From: Laburnicola sp. R22_1
Lineage: Eukaryota; Ascomycota; Dothideomycetes; Pleosporales; Didymosphaeriaceae
Assembly (NCBI GenBank): GCA_014281115.1
Contig: JACONQ010000006.1
Span: 2,666,001 to 2,730,000 of the forward strand
Length of the DNA: 64,000 bases
Direction: 5' to 3'
The notes below the pieces were generated by a model. The model was not told the DNA's origin. It saw only the letters and a list, made by a program, of their open reading frames with translations, and did no database searches. Positions 1 through 11,482 of this stretch are shown one piece after another (positions within the stretch are counted from its first letter, which is position 1; each line of letters starts with the position of its first letter). A program made the translations under genes and the position numbers.

Positions 1-1020
1 ACATGCCTTTTGCCTTAGTTGGTGTGTCTGGAGCAAAAGCTAGGTTATCGCAGACTTTTGGTTCCTTCATACCGTAATATGGTGCATCGCTAGGCTGTTC
101 GTGAACAAAAGTTAGCGATCCAACTAAAGTCCAACTACGCTCACAGAAGAGTGACATACCATTTCTTTGACTTGGGGGTATTTCAAGGCATCGAACATGT
201 TCAAACCACAGGCTGAACCCTTTTTACGAGACGCGCGCTTCTCAAGACCCGTTAAGCCATGGAGAGTATCAAACAGATCCTCTCGCTCGATGAGAGTAGA
301 CTCTCGCTTGTTGTTGTGTTCTTCTGCTTTCAGATCCTTTGCCACTATGTCGTAGATTTGCTTGCAAGATTTGGTCGGACCAGTTTTGGCAGAGGCAGAC
401 GTTTTCGAGGCTTTGGCTGAATGCGACTTCGTTGTCCCGGTAGCCTTGTGCGTGGGTTTCTTGTGCGTAGGCTTCTTGTGGGCGGGCTTCTTGTGGGTGG
501 GCTTCTTTTTCCTTCCCTTGCTCTTTGGTCGTCTGTGCCTGTCCTTCGGTTTCCGTTGCCGCCCCCTACTTCTACGCTTCTCCATGTCTTTACTCTCGAC
601 TGACTCGTCCAGATCTCCAAAGACAACATCTCCCTCATCATAGTGGTCGAAACCATCATGGTAAGCTTCGAAGATACTCCCATTCGCACTGTAAACAAGC
701 CCACCATTCACTTGCTGACTGCTAACGCAATCCGCGATGATAGAAGCGAAGGCAGTGATGCATTCTTCGGCGCTTTCGTGTTCGATCGCTTCCACGATTT
801 CAAAGACCACGTCTCCAATGTTGTGGGTTACGGGCGCTGGGTCTGCGATATGTTGTCCGCATAGATCTGTGATGGAGCCATTTAGTGCATCGTGAAGCCC
901 AGAGAAAGAAACAACAGCCTAGTTAGGAAGAGATACCGCATGACACACTGTTTTCGCAGAGATAAGGGCGGTGTGTAGACTCAGGAGAGCCACACTTGCG
1001 GACAGACCAGCTGACCTCAT
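1..1020 (-). CDS. Secreted lysine-rich protein of unknown function, 3'-partial, with in-frame TAG
   Basis: An ATG at 1020 opens a typical signal peptide (MRSAGLSASVALLSLHTAL, then ISA). The same frame continues to position 160, broken only by one TAG at 919-921. The body has a Cys/acidic N-terminal part, then a strongly basic block with tandem KKPTH-like pentamers, then a C-terminal part. A convincing intron lies at 95-159 (GTATGT donor, GCTAAC branch, CAG acceptor) and joins in phase to an exon 1-94 that stays open off the window edge. The TAG could be a real nonsense mutation (CAG to TAG is a CpA to TpA change) or could sit in an intron whose donor I cannot place; the best-looking donor, GTATCT at 936, gives no in-frame acceptor. 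I do not recognise the family. The start, the secretion signal and the last intron are well supported, the 5' splicing is not. Confidence 0.5.
95..159 (-). other. Spliceosomal intron of the Lys-rich gene
   Basis: Read on the minus strand: donor GTATGT, branch site GCTAAC, acceptor CAG, 65 nt, phase 0. It removes the stop that otherwise ends the 228-codon frame and joins to an open exon reaching the window edge. Confidence 0.7.
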
Positions 1021-1977
1021 GGTTGGATGGGAATGAACGTATACAAGATGAGGTATGATATGACAGGACTCGGAAGCCAGAAAAAACAAAAAACGAAGGT
1101 ATTCACTGAACAAATGAAGGGGCCTGTGGACAAGATGGAATTTAAGCACCCATGATAGATCAGGCCTCCTTTGAAGACATCGTCTAGATACCAACCGTTT
1201 CTCAGAGTCTCATATGCCACTGTGCCCCCGGAGTCCAAAATACTGGTCTCGGAGTTGTGCACAGTCGTACCACAGGAAATCGGAAACCAGTAAGATTAAA
1301 ATAGTCTACTTCGTACATGCGGTCTCAGTGTATTCATGGCTGGCAATGTGCGGGATTTACCTGCGAATGTGATATTATAAGATAGCTACAGCGGGATAAT
1401 GTTGTATATGTCGTTGAAAGAAGTCAAGATTTTTGATCATACAATGTGGTCGCTAATTACATATAGGTATGTACCTGTTTGGAGCTGTACAACCGTCTGC
1501 GGAAGGTGGAAGCGGTTAATTGGACAGCTCATGAAAATAGACCAACCGTACTGGGTGAATTTCAAGAGATTACGAAGTCTTCGGAGACTGCCTTGCGATT
1601 GTGAGATACCCCTGAGAGGGGCGGGTTTTGTATGCCCGCAAGCGGCACGGTGGATGTGTCTCATCGACAGCTTACATTCAGGCTGTTTGGCGGGACTCTC
1701 GATAAGCCCGAAGGCATCAGTCGTTGCCGACCTCGATATGGTCTTTGCTTGAGTCATTCCAATAACGGCGCAGCATGTCAGAGTCCGCATCACTACCTAT
1801 GTAGTATTCAGGTACTTGTGGTAAGCGAAGTAGCAACTTAGCCACACTTATACTGTGGCGCCTGCTGGAAGCACACGTCGAAATAATTCATTGTCGATGC
1901 CAAGATAATTACAAGGTCAACACTAGCCATATCTATAATAGAAATATAGTTAAAAAGATTATTAAATATATTTTTAA
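1021..1977. other. Intergenic, no gene supported
   Basis: Overlapping short frames on both strands show no domain, signal peptide or convincing splice structure. From about 1900 the sequence turns strongly A+T rich, marking the edge of the first transposon island. Confidence 0.6.
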
Positions 1978-2092
1978 CACCTTTTACGCTCTTTTTAATT
2001 ACTAAGTAGGGGGCTCTGCTTTTTTATTATGTTATTTAAGATAAAAGCCTTTGTTATCCTACCCCTAGATAGATTTAATTAACGCCATATAG
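1978..2092 (+). repeat. Dispersed ~90-bp repeat, copy 1
   Basis: Contains the family signature GGGGGCTCTGCTTTTTT, then AAAGCCTTTGT, then CCTACCCCTAGATAG. Related copies lie at 4118-4234, 31450-31550, 31570-31665 and 60620-60735. No coding potential. The G-rich start can pair with the CTGCT just downstream. Confidence 0.75.
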
Positions 2093-2217
2093 TATAATTA
2101 AAATAAAAAAATAAAATTAGTAAAGTTAATAAGTAAATATTTATATAATATTATTACTTTTATTCTTTTACTTTACTTTTAAAAATTAAGTACTTATATT
2201 TATATCTTTTAGTAGTA

Positions 2218-4088
2218 ACGTACTTTGCACTCGAGTCGGACACTCCATCGAGTCGGACACTTTGCCAAGACCCCACTAAAACGTACTATCAGCAATAGTA
2301 TAACGCGATGCCTCAACTACATAACGAACCACTAGCGTTAAAAGAAGCGCGTATACAGCTTGCAATCCAGGCTATCGAACGAGACGCGACACTCTCTTAG
2401 CGACGCGCTGCAGCTATCTACAACGTCTCTCGAAGTACACTTAGCGACCGACGCGCTGGAAAGACGTTTAGACGCAACTGCGCACCCAACAAAATAAGAC
2501 TTACTATAAGAGAGGAGCAGGCGATTGTGGAGCATATACTCGACCTAGACGCGCGAGGATTTCCGCCTCGGCTCGATGCTATAAAAGATATGGCTGATTC
2601 TTTACTAGCTGCACGCCACTACAAGCCAGTTAGCCAGAGGTGGCCTTATAACTTTGTTAAGCGCCAGCCAGAGCTTAAAGTCAAGTTTAATCAAAAGTAC
2701 GACTACAAGAGAGCTCTCTAGGAGGATCCTAAGGTAATACAAGACTGGTTCCAGCTTGTGGAGAACATAAAGGCCAAACATAGTATCCTGGACAAGGACA
2801 CCTACAATTTTGATAAAGCAGGCTTTATAATGGGCATGATATCGACTAGAGCAGTAGTTACAGGCTCTGAGCGTTAAGGACAGCCAAAGCAGGTGCAGCA
2901 GGGCAATAGGGAGTGGACAACAGTCATCCAAGGCATCAACGCGATGGGTTGGTAGATCCTACCCTTCATTATCTTCAGGGGCAAGCACCACCTCTCCGCC
3001 TGGTATAAGGAGAAGGATCTACCTCATAATTGGGTTATTGCAGTCTCTGAGAACGGCTAGACAACAAATAAGCTTGGTCTGTAATGGCTAAAGCACTTTA
3101 ATAAGCATACAAAGAGGCGTACTACTAGTGGAGCACGTTTGCTCATTATCGATAGCCACAAAAGTCACAACTCGCTCGAATTCCAGGATTACTGCAAGAA
3201 GAGCAATATTGTTACTCTCTGTATGCCCTCGCATTCGTCGCACCTCTTGCAGCCACTTAATGTGGGCTGTTTCGCGCCTTTAAAAAAGGCATATGGGCGC
3301 CAAGCTGAGGATTTGATGCGCAACCACATCACGCACATCACTAAAATCGAGTTCCTGCCTTGCTTTATTGCTGCTTTCAAGGCTTCGTTTACTGAAAGTA
3401 ATATCAAAGGAGGCTTTCGAGGTGCTGGCCTAGTGCCCCACAACCTAGAAGCTGTGATATCGCAGCTTGACGTCCGCCTGCGTACGCCTCCACTTTGTAC
3501 TATTCGCGATAGTACATAGGAGTCGCAAACTCCGCGAAATAGTACAGAACTTGGGTCGCAATCGACGCTAGTTAAGCAGAGGATTCAAAGGCATGTGGAT
3601 AGTTCCCCAACTTATATGGTTGAGGCGGTGGAAAAGCTCGTCAAAGGCGCCGAGCTAATAGGGCATTCTTTAGTGTTGATGACCAAACGCAACGCCGAAC
3701 TTCAAGCTACTAATGAGGCCGCCACACGACGTAAATCATATAAAAGAAAGCGATTGCAGCAAGAAGGAGTCCTTACAGTTGAAGAGGGCCAGCGACTGGC
3801 TACTCTAAAGGACTTTGGGGTGCGTAGTGATGGCAAGAAGGCAAAGAAGAGGGTGCGCACTGATGGAGGCGAATCCGCTCAACGGCGCTGTGGACGCTGC
3901 GGCAAGCCTGGGCACAATAAAAAAACCTGTAGGCAGCTTATAGAAGTAGATTCTGAATAGTTTAGCCTATTTAGACTATTGAAAATAGTTCATGTTGACT
4001 CTATACTATCGTGAATAGTACAGAACTTGGTGGGGTCTTGGCAAAGTGTCCGACTCGATGGAGTGTCCGACTCGAGTGCAAAGTACGT
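2218..4088 (+). mobile_element. Pogo/Fot1-like DNA transposon, copy 1 of a zinc-knuckle family
   Basis: This 1871-bp element is flanked by TA target duplications (2216-2217 and 4089-4090). It has about 59-bp terminal inverted repeats starting ACGTACTTTGCACTCG. Each repeat holds two tandem copies of TCGAGTCGGACACT followed by GACCCCAC. It carries one transposase frame. A partner of identical length (4255-6125) lies 166 bp downstream in the opposite orientation. Confidence 0.93.
2308..3960 (+). pseudogene. Pogo-like DDE transposase with C-terminal zinc knuckle, inactivated by stops
   Basis: One reading frame of 551 codons runs from the ATG at 2308 to the TAG at 3958, interrupted by seven stops, all TAG or TAA where relatives have Trp, Gln or Arg. 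There are no frameshifts, which is the pattern of RIP-type C-to-T/G-to-A change. In order it shows an N-terminal helix-turn-helix/CENP-B-like DNA-binding part, catalytic regions FDKAGF (first Asp; relatives read FDETGF), IDSHKSHNS (second Asp) and LLQPLNVGCF (third position; relatives have QPLDV, so the Asp is mutated to Asn), then a basic segment and a CCHC knuckle CGRCGKPGHNKKTC. It would cut and paste the element at TA sites if intact. Confidence 0.88.
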
Positions 4089-4117
4089 TATATAAAATAA
4101 AACGCTTTTTTTTATAC

Positions 4118-4234
4118 TTTACCTTTTCTACGCTCTTTTTAATTACTAAGCAGAGGGCTCTACTTTTTTTATTATATTATTTAACATAAAAGCCTTTATT
4201 GTGCTACCTCTAGGTAGTTAATTTAACGCCACAT
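4118..4234 (+). repeat. Dispersed ~90-bp repeat, copy 2
   Basis: Same signature as the copy at 1978-2092, with more A/T changes (GAGGGCTCTACTTTTTTT, then AAAGCCTTTATTGTGC). It fills most of the spacer between the two convergent transposon copies. Confidence 0.7.
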
Positions 4235-4254
4235 ATAAAATAAAAAAGTAGTTA

Positions 4255-6125
4255 ATATACTTTACACTCGAGTTAATTATTCTATTAAGTCGATTACTTT
4301 GCTAAGGCCCTACTAAGTTCTATACTATTTACAATAGTATAGAGTTAACATAAACTATTTTTAATAGTCTAAATAGGCTAATCTATTTAGAATCTACTTC
4401 TATAGACTACCTATAGGTTGTTTTGTTATGCCTAGGCTTACCGCAGCGTCTATAGCGCTATTAAGCAGATTCGCCTCTATTAGCGCGCACCCTCTTCTTT
4501 GCCTTTTGCCTATTACTGCGCGCTCCAAACTCCTTTAGAGTGGCTAGCCACTGGCCCTCTTTAGCTATAAGGACTTTTTTACGCTGTACTTACTTTCTTT
4601 TATATAATTTATATTGCGTAGCAGCCTTATTAGTAGCTTAAAGTTTAGTGTTGCGTTTAGTTATTAACACTAAAGAATGCCCTATTAGCTTAGCGTCTTT
4701 AATAAGCTTTTCCACCGCCTTAACTATATAAGTTAGAGAACTATTTATATGCCTTTAAATTCTCTGCTTAACTAGCATTAATTACAACCTAAGTTCTATA
4801 CTATTTCGTAAAGTTTGTAACTTCTATATACTATCGCGAATAGTACAAAGTGGAGGCATATATAGGCAGACGTTAAGCTGCGATATTATAACTTTTAGGT
4901 TATGGGGCACTAGGCCAGCATCTTAAGAGCCTCCTTTAATATTACTTTTAGTAATTAAAGCCTTAAAAGTAGTAATAAAGTAAGGTAGAAACTTAATTTT
5001 AGTGATGTGCGTAATGTAGTTACGTATTAGATTCTTAGCTTAGCGCCTATACGCCTTTTTTAACGGCGTAAAACAACCCATATTAAGTGGCTATAAGAGG
5101 TGCAACAAATATAAAGGCATATAGAGAGTAATAATATTACTCTTTTTATAATAATTCTAAAATTTAAGCGAGTTATAACTTTTGTAGCTATTAATAATAA
5201 GTAAACGTGCTTTACTAGTAGTACGCCTCTTTATATACTTATTAAAGTACTTTAGCTATTATAGACTAAGCTTATTTATTATCTAGCTATTCTTAGAGAC
5301 TATAATAACCTAATTATAAGGTAGATTCTTCTTCTTATACTAGGCAGAGAGGTGATGCTTACCTCTAAAGATAATAAAGGGTGGGATCTACCACCCCATT
5401 GCGTTAATGCCTTAGATAACTGTTATTTCCTTTCTATTACCCTACTACATCTACTTTAGCTATTCTTAATGCTTAGAGCCTATAACTACTACTCTAGTTA
5501 ATATTATACCTATTATAAAGCCAGACTCGTCGAAATTATAGGTGTTTTTATCTAGAATACTATACTTAGCCTTTATATTCTCTATAAGCCAAAACTAGTC
5601 TTATATCACCTTAGGATCTTTTTAGAGGGCTTTCTTATAGTCGTACTTTTAATTAAACTTAACTTAAAGCTTTAGCTGGCGCTTAACAAAGTTATAAGGC
5701 CACCTCTAGCTAACTAGCTTATAGTAGCGTGCAGCTAGTAAAGAATTGGCCATATTTTTTATAGCATTAAGCTGGGGCGGAAATTCTTACGCGTCTAGGT
5801 TAAGTATATGCTACATAATTACCTACTCCTCTCTTATAGTAAGTCTTATTTTATTAGGTGCGTAGTCGCGTCTAAATGTCTTTCTAGCGTGTTAGTTGCT
5901 AAGTGTACTTTAAGAGATGTTATAGAGGGCTGCAGCGTATTGCTAAGAGAGTGTCGCGTCTTATTTAATGGCCTAGATTATAAGCTATATACGCGCTTCT
6001 TTTAACGCTAGTAGTTTATTGTGTAGTTAAGGCATCGCGTTGTACTATTACTAATAGTACGTTTTAGTAGGGTCTTGGCAAAGTGATCAACTCGATGGAA
6101 TGATCGACTCGAGTGCAAAGTACGT
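4255..6125 (-). mobile_element. Pogo/Fot1-like transposon, copy 2, heavily RIP-mutated
   Basis: It is exactly 1871 bp, the same as the copy at 2218-4088, but inverted. TA duplications are at 4253-4254 and 6126-6127. The right terminal repeat is nearly intact (ACGTACTTTGCACTCGAG read inwards from 6125); the left has decayed to ATATACTTTACACTCGAG. Differences from copy 1 are mostly C-to-T and G-to-A. Confidence 0.9.
4383..6035 (-). pseudogene. RIP-decayed zinc-knuckle transposase relic
   Basis: Collinear base for base with the transposase at 2308-3960. The ATG falls at 6035 and the zinc-knuckle end near 4383-4450. Many TAG/TAA stops and A/T-biased substitutions destroy the frame, but no insertion or deletion is needed to align it, since both elements have the same total length. 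Confidence 0.85.
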
Positions 6126-6434
6126 TAATACAAAAAATAGTTTAAAATTAATAAATTTTAAAAAGCTAAAGCTATAAAAACTACTTAGCTAATAGTAACT
6201 TATAGTTAATATAAGTTATAAGTTAGTAGTTATAGCCACAGCCTCAGGCGAAGAGGTTAGACCGCATACTGGGATCTGCCTTGTGTAAAGGCCACGTCAG
6301 CCAACCCAAGTATGCCCCAGCCGAACCGGCCCCTAGGTACCTAACATCACCTCATCTGAGGAGGCGAGGCGATTTCTCCGCCCTTAAGGGCGTTGTAGTA
6401 TACCTTACGCATCAATTCAACCTTCAAAACACTA
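6126..6434. other. Short A+T-rich relic, then normal-composition spacer
   Basis: 6126-6235 is A+T rich without recognisable features. 6236-6434 is balanced in composition and holds no gene I can support. The TA at 6433-6434 is the left target duplication of the next element. Confidence 0.5.
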
Positions 6435-8165
6435 CCGTAGCTTGGCAGTCAGTGCACAGCGTCAGTCAATGCACACCCCACTAATGCGATAGCCCAACTT
6501 TGACACGCCGCATATCCACCAATATGGATCCAATCGAGGCCGCAATTGCAGCAATCGAATCGCGAGAACCAGGAGAATATTTTTCATACAATCAAATTGC
6601 GAAGGACTATGGTGTTGTGCGGACTACGTTGATGCGAAGGCATCAACGCCTCACACAGGCGCGTGCAACTACCAACTCTGCGCGTCGAAATCTCAGCGAA
6701 AAACAAGAACAGGAGCTTCTACGCTATATCAAACGCCTTACTAAACATAGCCTTCCTCCTACACAGCTTATAATACAAAGCTTTGCCTTTACTATAGCTA
6801 AAAAGGAGGTTAGCTTATTATGGGTTGATCGCTTTGTTAGGCGCAACGCTAAATCCTTAATATCACAATAGACGGCCGGCATCGATAGTAATTGCCACAA
6901 AGCTGATTCCTTGGCCAAATATAAGCTCTACTTTAACCTCCTATAGTAAAAGATTGAGCAATATTAGATCGAGGCTCGAGATATCTACAATATGGACGAG
7001 AAAGGCTTCCTACTTAGCATCACCTCCCGCTCAAAGAGGATCTTTGATAGGCCTCTGTACGAGAGCAAGGCTGTAAGGCAAGCTATCCAGGATGGCAGCC
7101 GCTAGTGGATATCGCTCATAGCCTGTATATGCGCCGACGGATCTGCCCTAGATCTAGCTCTGATCTATCAGGCCACCTCTACGGATATACAATTAAGTTG
7201 GATAGAGGACCTTAATCCTCAACACTATTAGGCCTTTATTACGGCATCAGAATCTGGCTGGACGAATAATCAGATAGGCCTAGTATGGCTTTAACAGGTG
7301 TTTAATCGCCTTACAAAGTTAAAAGCTGGACGATTATATCGACTATTAATCCTTGATGGCTATGGATCTCATACTACTATGCATTTTATTGACTATTGTG
7401 ATCGTAATAGGATCCTGTTGGCTATCTATCCACCCTATTCGACCTATATGTTACAGCCTCTAGATGTCTGCGTGTTCAAGCCTCTATCAACTGCGTATTC
7501 AAATGAGCTGTTAGCCTTCCTACAGAACAGCTAGGGGCTAGCCTCTATTGCTAAGAGAGACTTCTTTAGCCTATTCTGGAAGGCCTGGGTCAACATTATG
7601 AGGCAGCCATTAATACTCCGGGCCTTTGAAGCTACAGGCATCTCCCCGCTGGATCCGACGACTATCCTTAAGCGATTTGATTAGGCTGTGCCTCCTGATT
7701 AACAATTACGAGAGAGCTCAACCTTAGTACTTAGTGCTTTAGATTGGAGAAAGATTGATAGGCTTCTGAAGGCTGTTGTTAATGTAGGGGGTAGTAATAA
7801 GGCCAAGAAGCTGAGTTGAACTGTACACTTAATCTCTGTACAAAAGCAACTCCTAGAGCATGAAAACAAAGGCCTGTGGGAGGCTCTAGCAAGGTAGAAG
7901 AAACGCTTAAAGCGAGGCAGGCCTCTACCTCTTGATTGGCCAGATGAGTATTATGGTGGAGCTATTTTCTGGTTACCTTATAGCGTACAGCGGGCACGTG
8001 ATCGTTAACACGAAAATGATGCTGAAGCGCAGCAACTACAGCTTTAAAAAAGTGAGCAAGCAGAGGCCCGTCGAGCTAGCCAGCAGCTTAAAGCAAGACT
8101 ACTCTAGGAGAAGCGTGTTGCTTGAGCAGCTGCTAGAGATGCGCGCGCAAAGCAGAGGGCCAATA

Positions 8166-10264
8166 CCATGTTTCATCACCCGACGATCGGCCCCACCTGA
8201 CGATCGATTTGGCGGGGCCCGTGCGTACAACTTTTGAAGCTGTACAACGCAATACAAATTGTATACAGGCTAGATTTTTTGGTGGAGAGCTTTTGAGGGG
8301 CATAGGAGACAATCGCGATACTTTATTAGGTGCGATAACGCTCAGGGAGCCGTAAAGAGCGACCCCGGCGTGTACGCGCTGGCGTAGGCGCCACATCTAC
8401 AACAGATGAAAAGTTGTACTCTACATCCTCCTCATTAATTAAAGGAGGTGTAATAGCCTTCTCCTTGCCCTTACGCGTCACCTTGGAGGTGTTTTGGAGT
8501 AGGAGAGGAGCTTCTTGGATGCCTTTGGGGGCCTTGCTTTTGGTGCCCGAAGCGCCTGGGTTGACGCCAGGGCCCTGGGCGCGCTCCTCCTTTTGTATAG
8601 CCTTTGTACGCCTCCGCTCCTCCTGGATAGCCTTCCTCTGCTCCTTCTCTTGCTCCTTAGCCTTTGCCTCCTAATCTTTTTGTGCCTGGCGTTGGCGAGC
8701 TTCCTTGACCTTTGTGGGGGACTAAAACATGGCGCCACTAGCGTAATTTGTAGGTGGTTTAAGCAGTAGAGGCTTTCCTTGCGTAGGGCGCTTCTTCTGG
8801 GCTAGCGCTTCTCGTAAACGCTTATTTTCATGGTTTAGGAGGGCGTTGCGCACTGAAATTGAGTGCATAGTGCGGGAGAGCTGCCGGGACCCCTCAGCGT
8901 AAGTATCAGCGACAACCTGGCGCAAGAGTCTCTCAATTTTACGCCAATCTGAAGCGCTAAGTACAGAAGAGCTGCTATCGCTTGAGGATGGCCGCTCTGG
9001 GTCTATATTATTAAAGCGCTGAAGGATTACTTGGGGGTTGAAAGGCACTAGGCCAGTGGCCTTAAAGGCGCTGCAGATCGTATTTTCTTGAAAGGAGCAC
9101 TGCTAGGCCCTCTCAAACATAGTGAAGAAGTCGCGCTTTGTGACTCTTGAGAGGCCCTGGCACTTATTTAAATACTCAGTAAGTTTAGCAGAGTAGGTAG
9201 TGCTGAGAGGCTTGAATAGCGCGACGTCGAGCGGCTGGAGCGTATGGGTTGAATGAGGTGGATAGATGGCCAGGAGGATCTTATTTTGATCGCAGTAGTT
9301 AATAAACTCCATTGTAACATGCGATCCATGGCCGTTAAGGAGTAGTAGACGATAATCGCGGCGCGCCTTTGCCTTAGTCTCCCTGTCAAACACCTGTTTG
9401 ACCCATGCTAGGCCTAAATCGTTGTTCGTCCATCCACTTGGTGATACTGCAAAGAGAGCTTTGTGTGAGGAGTTGTTAAAATCTTGTAACTAGGTGTCTT
9501 GTATATTGTTTGACTGCGCTTGATAAATCAAGCAAGGCGTAAGAGAGCTTCTATCAGCGCAAATATATGCCAGCGTCGTAATCTACTTGCGATTGCCGTC
9601 CTGGAGCATTTGTTTAATGCCGCCGCTCTTATAGCGCTGTTGGGAGAAGACACGCTTTATTTTTGACAGCACCCTAATTAGGAAACCCTTCTTATCTATA
9701 TTGTACATGTGGCGCTTGTTGACGTTATACTGCTCAATCTTTTTACGTAGGAGCTCGAAATATAGGGCGTACTTGAAGGCAGAGTCGGCGCGTTTACGTG
9801 AGGCGTCTATACCAGAGGTCCAGTGCGAAAGTAGGTCGACTTTGTGGCGTCGTATAAATCGGTCAACCTAGTTTTTGCCAGCAGGCTTCCTAGCTATTTC
9901 TGATGCGAAATTTCGTATCATCTCCTTTGTAGGGGTAATCCTCGTTCGCAAAGGCCATCAATATATTGTAGAAGCTCAGTTTCCTGTTGGGAGTTGAGGA
10001 GGCGCTGGCTGTCGGCCAGCGCGTCGCGCGTGCCCTGCACCCTGCGATGCCGGCGCGACAACGTATTGCGATCGCAGCTATATTTTTGAGCGACTTTGGT
10101 GTAATTAGGCTTCTCAGAGATGCTTAGCGAGCTCAAATAGTTAAGAGCAGCACTTAATTTGGCCATATTCGTTGTATAGAGCGTTGCAAAAGGTGCCGAA
10201 GTTGGGCTGTTGAGGCGGAAAATCGATCGTCCGGTGGGGCCGATCGTCAGGTGATGAAACACGG
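8166..10264 (-). mobile_element. Pogo/Fot1-like transposon nested inside another transposon
   Basis: 2099 bp, flanked by TA (8164-8165 and 10265-10266). Imperfect terminal repeats of about 46 bp start CCRTGTTTCATCACC and contain two GACGATCG motifs separated by GCCCCACC. It is clearly younger than its host element: its composition is balanced and its frame less damaged. Confidence 0.92.
8326..10166 (-). pseudogene. Pogo-like DDE transposase, one frameshift and several stops
   Basis: Starts at the ATG at 10166 (MAKLSAALNYLSSLSISE) with a helix-turn-helix (YSCDRNTLSRRHRR) and a CENP-B-like segment. A frameshift near 9920 moves the rest to another frame. This carries YNIDKKGFLI, LLLNGHGSHVT (second catalytic Asp replaced by Asn) and HTLQPLDVALF, then a DWRKIERLLRQV segment, a charged coiled-coil and the tail RSLRLPERYRT, with TAA at 8326-8328. 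Several TAG codons stand at Trp/Gln positions. Inactive as it stands. Confidence 0.85.
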
Positions 10265-10661
10265 TAAGGCTGCTGAGCGACGCCTTAATCAACAGGCTTG
10301 TAGGGCCAATCAACAACTTCAAAATCGCATCAAATTAGCCAAAAAGGGTAACAAAAAGGCTTCAGAGTCTACTGTTCTACCTATCAAGAAATAAAAGCCT
10401 GCGTCGGCACCTGTACGCGTTGATGAAGCTGCATCTGCTCTACCAACGCCCTCATCGCGCAGTGGCCGAATTATCAGAACACTAAGTAGATATCTATAAT
10501 CTGAGTAGCTAGCAATCATCTACAGGCCTAGGAGACCTCAACTCCAGAAAATCTCGTGATAATATTGATTGTGGGTGGCTCAGTAGCCTCATGTTGCTGG
10601 CCGAGCGATCGTGTTGGGGGTGTGCATTGACTGACGCTGTGCACTGACTGCCAAGCTACGG

Positions 10662-11482
10662 TAGATAGATACTCACCAAAACGTGCAGTCTGAGGTCTCT
10701 AATTATTAAAAAAGCCACTACATAACACGCACACACAACCACCCCACCACACCACCGCGCAACCTACGCGCCATCGCCGCAAACCTAACACCCACCTAGC
10801 GCCCAGCCTACTACATCCCACCGCATACGCCACAATATCCCCCTCCCAGCCATAGAGCACAGTCTCTCACTCTCACAGTATCTGTACAGTTCTAATAGCG
10901 ATTCCAACGAATACGCCACTCAGCCAATAAGAGCCCGAAGGACGATGTGAACTTTGGTCCTGCGATCCTTCTGCGTTCGATGGCTGGGGGAAGATGCCGG
11001 ATAAGGGAGTTTGAGAGGAGGGTCGTGCAGGTCTCCCATTTGGGTATAGGGTACGCGGTGGATGGATGGGGGTAGGGAGGGGTTGGCGGTGGTTTAGTCG
11101 AGAAGCGAAAGAAAGTCTGAGATGAATAGGCGAGAAAAAAAAGTATAGAAGCGGTTGGATTTTCTTTTGGAGCATTTGATGAATGCACTCCACGTAGTAT
11201 AACGCTGCACATGTGAGGACGCTGTAGGCGAAGGTATCGTGAGTAAAAAGTAGAAAGATAAATCGACAGAGTCACCGAGTAGCAGACTTGCAGAACGATG
11301 CGCTATCAGCGTATTCGACTTTTACTATACGTAGAATGCTTTTCAAGTACATGACCACCCCTCCACATACCACACCCAAAGTAAAACCCGCAAGCATCTG
11401 CTATGCATGCATGCAAACCCCCCTATTCCAACAATGCTATCCACGTCTCCCACCTCCCTCTCCTTCCCCGTCTTCCCTTCCC
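10662..11482. other. Intergenic between transposon island and methyltransferase gene
   Basis: 10720-10860 is unusually C-rich on the plus strand (runs such as ACCACCCCACCACACCACC). Short frames on the minus strand show no domain. The rest is the 3' flank of the minus-strand methyltransferase. No gene supported. Confidence 0.5.

Larger units (their letters stand above)
6524..10499 (+). pseudogene. Pogo-like DDE transposase, stop-ridden and split by an insertion
   Basis: The ATG at 6524 opens an N-terminal helix-turn-helix (YNQIAKDYGVVRTTLMRR) followed by a CENP-B-like segment. Catalytic regions are YNMDEKGFLL, LLILDGYGSHTT and YMLQPLDVCVF. A C-terminal Lys/Arg/Gln-rich coiled-coil follows. 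Coding is interrupted at 8165 by the nested element and resumes in frame after 10266, ending with a basic RSGRIIRTLSRYL tail and a TAA at 10497-10499. Numerous TAG stops (RIP-like) plus the insertion make it non-functional. Confidence 0.85.
6435..10661 (+). mobile_element. Pogo/Fot1-like transposon split by a second transposon
   Basis: Terminal inverted repeats of about 45 bp start CCGTAGCTTGGCAGTC and contain two related motifs, CAGTCAGTGCACA and CAGTCAATGCACA, followed by CCCCACT. TA duplications are at 6433-6434 and 10662-10663. The total is 4227 bp, about 2.1 kb of which is the nested element 8166-10264; the element itself is therefore about 2.1 kb. Confidence 0.92.

Noticed and set aside
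1399..1841. Frames of about 118 codons on both strands
   Set aside because: Fully overlapping in antisense with no recognisable motif on either strand.
10873..11275. Two overlapping minus-strand frames of 106 and 127 codons
   Set aside because: Mutually overlapping, biased composition, no domain or signal peptide; probably 3' flank of the methyltransferase.
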